Positions 6,378-10,023 of a stretch of 10,023 nt of DNA are shown here, piece by piece; the first letter of the stretch is position 1; each line of letters begins with the position of its first letter. Under the pieces are notes generated by a model. The model was not told the origin of the DNA, made no database searches, and worked only from the letters and a program-made list of their open reading frames with translations. Source of the stretch: JAAAOZ01 sp964496595 (lineage in GTDB: Bacteria > Chloroflexota > Anaerolineae > B4-G1 > SLSP01). The stretch lies in contig CAZCAI010000160.1 of the NCBI GenBank assembly GCA_964496595.1, positions 1 through 10,023 of the forward strand, written 5' to 3'. The translations under genes and the position numbers were made by a program.

Positions 6378-6749
6378 ATGCCATCGTTGCTGCTCGCTCC
6401 TACCGCCCAGGCCCTCACAGTGAGCGCGCTCATGGTGGTGGCCTTGCTGTGGTTCAGGCATAGGGGAACGCCCCGCGCTGGCTGGAACGCGGCGGCCCTG
6501 CTGCTCCTTTTCTTTTGCGTATGGAACGCCGTCGCCGGGATTTGGGCCGCCAGCTTATGGCGCTACCTTGCCGCATCCGCCTTGCTCTTCATGCTGCTCA
6601 CCCCGGCAACCCTGTGGCTGGCTTCGACCCTGAGCGGCATGAGCCTGGACGAGTTCGGCCCGGACGCGATGATCTTCCTCGCACCCGTCCTGTACTATCC
6701 GGGGCTGCTGCTTGTCATAGCAGCGATTCGTTGGTACATATTTCGTTAA
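6378..6749 (+). CDS. Small integral membrane protein with four predicted helices
   Basis: This is a 123-residue, very hydrophobic protein. Likely membrane segments are about residues 8-26 (TAQALTVSALMVVALLWF), 38-57 (NAAALLLLFFCVWNAVAGIW), 62-84 (YLAASALLFMLLTPATLW) and 100-120 (APVLYYPGLLLVIAAIRW). Loops are short: RHRGTPRAGW after helix 1, and SLDEFGPD between helices 3 and 4. There is no catalytic motif and the family was not recognised. It begins two bases after the previous stop and is followed by the DUF6891 gene after 17 bases. A membrane protein among cytosolic immunity-type genes could protect against a membrane-targeting toxin, as several known immunity proteins do, but nothing here identifies a partner. 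Confidence 0.75.
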   Translation: MPSLLLAPTAQALTVSALMVVALLWFRHRGTPRAGWNAAALLLLFFCVWNAVAGIWAASLWRYLAASALLFMLLTPATLWLASTLSGMSLDEFGPDAMIFLAPVLYYPGLLLVIAAIRWYIFR

Positions 6750-6766
6750 TACGAGGAGACTTTGAA

Positions 6767-7372
6767 ATGTCAGATACCCTTACATTAGACCCTGAACTCC
6801 GCGCGAAAGCCGAAGCACACATCCGCGACCAAGTAACCCTGGGCTTCGCCGATGAAAATGAGATCATCGAAGGGACGCTGGATTACTTCGAGGGGCAGGA
6901 CTTCGATTCCGACGCGCTGGAGGCGCACACGGTGCAGGCCACCCGCGCTGCCATCGCCGCGCACTGTAAAGCGCAACAGACCTGGCCCGCCGTTACGGAC
7001 TGCGACCGGCTCGATGCGGTCTTCGCGCGGCTGGAGGCCGAGGGCATCGTGGCGCGGCAAAACTTCACCTGTTGCCAGACCTGCGGCCACGCCGAAATCT
7101 GGGACGAGATCCGCGCGACGCAAAAACAACAACCTGTCACGGGCTACGTCTTCTACCACGCGCAGGATACCGAAAGCGCCCTTTACCACGGCGCACTGTA
7201 CCTGGCCTTCGGCGCGGTGGAGAAAGGCAAAGCGGCCACGCTCACCGTCGCGCAGCGCGCCGCCGCTGTGTTGCGGGAGGCCGGGTTCACCGTGGAATGG
7301 AATGGCTCGGTCAAGCAGCGCATCAGTCTCACGGGGCTGGATTGGAAGAAGCGCCGGGAGGACTGCCGATGA
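6767..7372 (+). CDS. DUF6891 family protein
   Basis: This is a 201-residue soluble protein that I recognise as the family annotated DUF6891. Diagnostic segments are the acidic helical N-terminus with DLDYFEGQ-type sequence, TDCDRLDAVFARLEAEGIVA (about residues 77-96), the Cys motif NFTCCQTCGHAEI (about 99-111), GYVFYHAQDTE (126-136), LYLAFGA (144-150), AGFTVEWNG (172-180) and LDWKKRR (191-197). The cysteines and histidine at 102-107 could bind a metal, but this is not proven. The function is unknown; members are commonly small, strain-variable and found near immunity-type genes. The ATG at 6767 has GAGGAG at 6753-6758 upstream. The frame is open further upstream, but that overlaps the membrane-protein gene. 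The stop overlaps the next start (ATGA). Confidence 0.85.
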   Translation: MSDTLTLDPELRAKAEAHIRDQVTLGFADENEIIEGTLDYFEGQDFDSDALEAHTVQATRAAIAAHCKAQQTWPAVTDCDRLDAVFARLEAEGIVARQNFTCCQTCGHAEIWDEIRATQKQQPVTGYVFYHAQDTESALYHGALYLAFGAVEKGKAATLTVAQRAAAVLREAGFTVEWNGSVKQRISLTGLDWKKRREDCR

Positions 7373-7923
7373 TTATTGAAAAGAACGCGCCGGCCTCATC
7401 GGAGAGCCTGCAAAAAGCGGAAATGGAGTTGGAACTCTTGTTGCCCGCTTATCTCAAGGCATTTTATCGGCAGCACGACGGGTTTCAGTGTTACACCGTT
7501 GCCGGGGATGGGCAGAGATCCCTGAAATATGTCGGCTTAGGCGTAGACGCCGCCAATATCTGCATCACCCAACTCCGCAATGCTTTAGATCGGAGCGAGT
7601 ATCTGGAGTTGTACCAGCAACATTACGGCGATCTGTCACCGCTGGCTTACACCACCCAGGAATTTCACGAGTGGCTTTACGAGTTAGACGATATAGAGAC
7701 TTCACGCCTGGATGTGCTAGGCTTCCCTACCAGGCATATCTGCATCGCGGTAGATTGGCTGACCCACGATACCTACTGGATCAAGGCCGGCAGCGAGGAT
7801 GTCCGCGTCTATTTTGCCCCCACGCCGCGTTTCTCCCTGGTGGAGGACGTGGAGCGCGCCTATGTACATCACCGGCAAACCTTCCCGGCGCTGCTCGAAG
7901 CGTGGGGATGGGAACCGCAATAA
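7369..7923 (+). CDS. SMI1/KNR4 (SUKH) family immunity-type protein
   Basis: This is a 184-residue soluble protein of the SUKH superfamily, a group best known as immunity proteins that bind and block diverse nuclease and other toxins of polymorphic toxin systems. The N-terminal signature is SLQKAEMELELLLPAYLKAF (residues 13-32) followed by YRQHDGF, the usual 'L…LP…Y..FY…H.G' pattern. Later there are a YLELYQQHYG helix, HICIAVDW (about 123-130), TYWIKAGSEDVRVYF (135-149) and a C-terminal helix ending in EAWGWEP. It is translationally coupled to the DUF6891 gene through an ATGA overlap. The start also has a GGAGG just upstream (7357-7361). No toxin gene lies beside it, so it is an orphan copy, and the target cannot be predicted. 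Confidence 0.8.
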   Translation: MIIEKNAPASSESLQKAEMELELLLPAYLKAFYRQHDGFQCYTVAGDGQRSLKYVGLGVDAANICITQLRNALDRSEYLELYQQHYGDLSPLAYTTQEFHEWLYELDDIETSRLDVLGFPTRHICIAVDWLTHDTYWIKAGSEDVRVYFAPTPRFSLVEDVERAYVHHRQTFPALLEAWGWEPQ

Positions 7924-7938
7924 CTTGGAGGGCGCGTT

Positions 7939-8577
7939 ATGAACTGGCCTTCGTTGCTGGCGCACAAGCCTTTTTGGATTTACTACCTGCGTCTGTTTCA
8001 GAACTTCGCGGGCGACCGTGTGGCGGCCTGCTGCGATTTCTTTGGCGTGACACAGGTTGAGTTAAAAGCTACCATCCTCCACAACCTGTACCAAATCCAC
8101 CGAGAGGAGGATGAGGATATCGCCCTCCACACCTTGCGCCTCCCCACCACGACCGGCGCGACACTGGAAATCGAATTTCAGCCCTACGGCCCTGGCGAGC
8201 AATTTAGCCTGGTGCAGGGCGCGGATGCCGTATTGCTGGCCGAGGTGGACGTGGATGATGTCGGCGTCCCGCGCTTCCCGTTGCGTGACCTGCCGGACGT
8301 AGCGGCGCGGCTCTCCGGCGACCTAGCGCAGACCTACGGCGCGCTCTTGCTCTACAAGCTCACCTACGTCACGCAGGAGGATAACCTGGACGCGCTGACC
8401 GCGCTCCTGCGCGTCGCCTTCCCGCCGGCCCTGTTCACGCCGGAGGAGCTAGACCATATCCTCGCGGCGCAACAGCGGGCCTGGCGCAATCGCCTGCGGC
8501 GTCCCCGGCCCGTGCCGGTCATCGCGCACCCGCTATGGCAGGCTTGGGTGGATCCACAATCAAAGGAGAAACTATGA
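7939..8577 (+). CDS. Unrecognised 212-residue protein
   Basis: This is a soluble protein with no signal or membrane helix. The N-terminus is aromatic (MNWPSLLAHKPFWIYYLRLF). It continues with FGVTQVELKATILHNLYQIH, an acidic EEDEDIALHTLRLPT, then TLEIEFQPYGPGEQFSLVQG, and an acidic AEVDVDDVGVPRFPLRDLPD. The C-terminal half is helical (LTYVTQEDNLDALTALLRVA, then a basic WRNRLRRPRPVPV and HPLWQAW). The family was not recognised. The size, acidic patches and neighbours match an immunity-type protein. It has GGAGG at 7926-7930 in the 15-base gap after the SUKH gene and ends in an ATGA overlap with the next start. Confidence 0.75.
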   Translation: MNWPSLLAHKPFWIYYLRLFQNFAGDRVAACCDFFGVTQVELKATILHNLYQIHREEDEDIALHTLRLPTTTGATLEIEFQPYGPGEQFSLVQGADAVLLAEVDVDDVGVPRFPLRDLPDVAARLSGDLAQTYGALLLYKLTYVTQEDNLDALTALLRVAFPPALFTPEELDHILAAQQRAWRNRLRRPRPVPVIAHPLWQAWVDPQSKEKL

Positions 8578-8756
8578 CTTCCAAACTCCATTACTCAGCG
8601 GCTCTCGATCCCCGCGACTATCTGACCCGCACCGCCGCCGCCTTCGGCTGGACGCTCAAGCAGTTGCGCCATCGGCTGGAGACGCGCGGCCTTGCGCTGA
8701 AATTCCTCGGCCTCCACGATGGGGAACTGTCCATATTGGATGAAATGCTGGGATAA
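8574..8756 (+). CDS. Small 60-residue protein, unrecognised
   Basis: This is a short protein starting in an ATGA overlap with the preceding gene and carrying a clear AAAGGAG at 8561-8567. It is mostly helical by appearance: TRTAAAFGWTLKQLRHRLET (about residues 18-37), then GLALKFLGLHDGELSILDEM. There are no cysteines, membrane segment or signal. The good ribosome-binding site and tight coupling support translation. It may be an intact small partner protein or the joined ends of a deleted larger gene, as with other fragments in this operon. The sequence alone does not decide. Confidence 0.65.
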   Translation: MTSKLHYSAALDPRDYLTRTAAAFGWTLKQLRHRLETRGLALKFLGLHDGELSILDEMLG

Positions 8757-8766
8757 GGAGCTTACG

Positions 8767-8976
8767 ATGACGGAGAAGCCCTTCTTCAAACGAATACGTT
8801 GCCTGTTCCTGCGGCATCAGTGGGAGGACTGCGTCTGCCAGCGGTGCGGCAAGACACGCCACGCCTGGCAACACGTCATCGACCCGGACGCCATCACCGC
8901 TCCGGTCTCCAATTTTATGGACGAGATGGCCTACTATCGCCAACGCTGCACCCGCTGCGGCAAGTGGCAGCCGTAG
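8767..8976 (+). CDS. Small Cys-rich, zinc-ribbon-like protein
   Basis: This is a 69-residue protein with a basic N-terminus (MTEKPFFKRIR) and two cysteine knuckles: H17-x-W-x-x-C22-x-C24-x-x-C27-G and, near the end, C61-x-x-C64-G-K. Further potential ligands are H32 and H36 (KTRHAWQH). Four or more Cys/His ligands in two pairs suggest one zinc site formed by both ends of the chain. Proteins with an 'H.W..C.C..CG..RH.W' pattern occur as small uncharacterised zinc proteins, often in accessory or phage-like regions. Their role is unknown. AAGGAG at 8755-8760 precedes the ATG. It sits between the 60-residue gene and a broken DUF7003-like gene. Confidence 0.75.
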   Translation: MTEKPFFKRIRCLFLRHQWEDCVCQRCGKTRHAWQHVIDPDAITAPVSNFMDEMAYYRQRCTRCGKWQP

Positions 8977-8994
8977 CGCGGCGTCTGCTGACAA

Positions 8995-9436
8995 ATGACC
9001 GCATCTACCGTCGAAACCATCCTCGCCCAACTGGATGCCTGCGCCGCCAACTACTGCGACTTCCCGATGCTCGACAACGCCTACATCTTCCCGGCCACCA
9101 ACGCCAAGCCGCTCTTCGCCCGACGTGTGGGGTTTCGAGGCGCTGCGCGTCCTGTTGCCGGGCTATCGCCCCCTGCTGCTCGCTGCCGAAGCCGAGCGTC
9201 GCGCCCACCTCCCTGGCGATCTCCCCGAAATCCTGCAACTGGACGAGTGGCGGCATCCCGACTTGGCCGACGACGCGCTACCGAGCCACACGGCGACCTT
9301 CCAACAACTGGCCGCCGTCCTCTGCACTGGCGACCCGGCCCGCTACGCGCCGACGGAGCCGCCGAACACGCACTGGCGGCATTGGCCCCACGGCGGCAAT
9401 GGCATCTTTTTCAGCAATACACCTTTGGAGGCATAG
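8995..9436 (+). pseudogene. DUF7003-like gene with frameshift and probable internal deletion
   Basis: The N-terminal part starts at the ATG at 8995 in frame 1 and includes ETILAQLDACAANY and DFPMLDNAYIFPA (residues about 7-34), the typical beginning of the family annotated DUF7003. The C-terminal part is in frame 2, from about 9119 to the TAG at 9434-9436: FEALRVLLPGYRPLLLAAEA, LPGDLPEILQLDEW, HPDLADDALPS, and APTEPPNTHWRHWPHGGNG, the family's characteristic end. The frame changes near 9110-9130. The conserved middle of the family, expected after 'MLDN.Y', is missing, so a deletion that also broke the frame is the simplest explanation. Codon usage in both halves still matches the neighbours, implying recent loss. 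A sequencing error alone would not restore the missing middle. There is no strong ribosome-binding site before 8995. Confidence 0.65.
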
Positions 9437-9560
9437 ATGTCCAAATCACTGATGCCCGCGCCACAACACCCGTAATCCAGAGAACGGCTGGGCGCCGGAG
9501 GATTTCGCCCGGCGGCAACCGTTCAGTCGGGGCCAAGTTATCCAGGTGCAGTTTCCGTAA
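9437..9560 (+). pseudogene. Fragment of an unidentified gene with internal deletion
   Basis: A start codon immediately follows the DUF7003-like stop (TAGATG) and has a strong GGAGG at 9427-9431, five bases upstream, as expected for a coupled operon gene. The frame MSKSLMPAPQHP then stops at 9473-9475. A different frame beginning about 9480 reads NGWAPEDFARRQPFSRGQVI and ends VQFP at a TAA at 9558-9560, with a coding-like look. The simplest reading is a gene whose middle was deleted, leaving its first twelve and last about 26 codons out of frame. The family could not be recognised from so little sequence. It may instead be plain intergenic sequence. Confidence 0.4.
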
Positions 9561-9581
9561 ACCAAAAAGGAGCGTGAAACC

Positions 9582-10010
9582 ATGTCCGACAGTGTGCAAT
9601 TCAAGGATTTCAACTTCAAGTTGGCCGTCATTGAAAGGCTGATGTACCAGCAAGGCGTCCTCACGCCGCGCTTCGATGTCTACGACTTTGTAGCAGCCTA
9701 CACAGCGCGGCAGATAGACATCGAAGAGGAAGGCTACGACATCATCCCCGAAGTGCGGACGTATTTCGAGCAGCTCGAAATCCCGGCAGAGCTGCTGCCC
9801 CGCATCGAAGAGATTGACATGGACGGCGGCGATGAGATTTACGCGCAGCTTTGCCCCTTCTGGGATGGCGAGGATGACATCTTCAACATCCAATCCGCCG
9901 AGGATGCCGCCCTGCTGCCTAACCTCAAGTCGGTGACGCTGTTGTATGACAACGATCCGTACATTCTGGAGGAATTCCGCCAGCGCGGGATTGCGGCAAA
10001 GTGGCTGTAG
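9582..10010 (+). CDS. DUF6892 family protein
   Basis: This is a complete 142-residue acidic soluble protein that I recognise as the family annotated DUF6892. Conserved-looking segments are FKDFNFKLAVIERLMYQQGV (residues 7-26), PRFDVYDFV, QIDIEEEGYDIIPEV (44-58), YFEQLEIPAELL (61-72), DGGDEIYAQLCPFWDGEDD (81-99), FNIQSAEDAALLPNLKSVTL (101-120) and a C-terminal RGIAAKWL. Function is unknown. The aspartate/glutamate-rich loops are typical of toxin-neutralising proteins but are not diagnostic. AGGAG at 9568-9572 precedes the ATG. It is the last gene seen, the window ends 13 bases after its stop, and no terminator is visible, so the operon may continue. Confidence 0.85.
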   Translation: MSDSVQFKDFNFKLAVIERLMYQQGVLTPRFDVYDFVAAYTARQIDIEEEGYDIIPEVRTYFEQLEIPAELLPRIEEIDMDGGDEIYAQLCPFWDGEDDIFNIQSAEDAALLPNLKSVTLLYDNDPYILEEFRQRGIAAKWL

Positions 10011-10023
10011 CTGGTTCCGCGCC

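Noticed and set aside
6515..6766. Upstream extension of the DUF6891 frame
   Set aside because: It overlaps the four-helix membrane-protein gene in another frame. The ATG at 6767 has a good ribosome-binding site and matches the expected family beginning.

Overview
The window reads as accessory DNA from a GC-rich bacterium. The density of short immunity-type genes, the protein families and the codon choice would fit a member of the Chloroflexota (for example Anaerolineae or Chloroflexia). That assignment is inferred from general resemblance; no marker gene is present. No rRNA, tRNA or CRISPR array was seen.

The left 1.7 kb is a graveyard of mobile and repeated DNA. It begins with a short tandem repeat resembling the end of an insertion sequence, followed by a DDE transposase broken across at least three frames. 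Next come two tandem cassettes in the same orientation. Each cassette holds the C-terminal remnant of one unrecognised minus-strand gene followed, downstream on that strand, by a cluster of imperfect palindromes. No intact gene was found from about 707 to 1745.

At about 1678-1706 there is a good sigma70-like promoter bracketed by a perfect 9-bp inverted repeat. From 1746 to the right edge every gene is on the plus strand, with overlaps or gaps of at most about 21 bases, so it looks like one long operon. The order is: a small lipoprotein; a single-ankyrin fragment; a 730-residue ankyrin plus YwqG (DUF1963) fusion; a TPR-like protein; an unrecognised 155-residue protein; a four-helix membrane protein; a DUF6891 protein; a SUKH (SMI1/KNR4) protein; an unrecognised 212-residue protein; a 60-residue protein; a 69-residue Cys-rich protein; a broken DUF7003-like gene; a fragment of another gene; and a DUF6892 protein.

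Several of these families (SUKH, ankyrin, YwqG) are known from immunity loci of polymorphic toxin systems, so the best overall reading is an orphan or poly-immunity array. It carries many different small cytosolic immunity-type proteins, with no toxin in the window. At least three members appear decayed by internal deletion or frameshift, as expected for a locus that turns over rapidly. Which toxins are countered, if any, cannot be read from this sequence.
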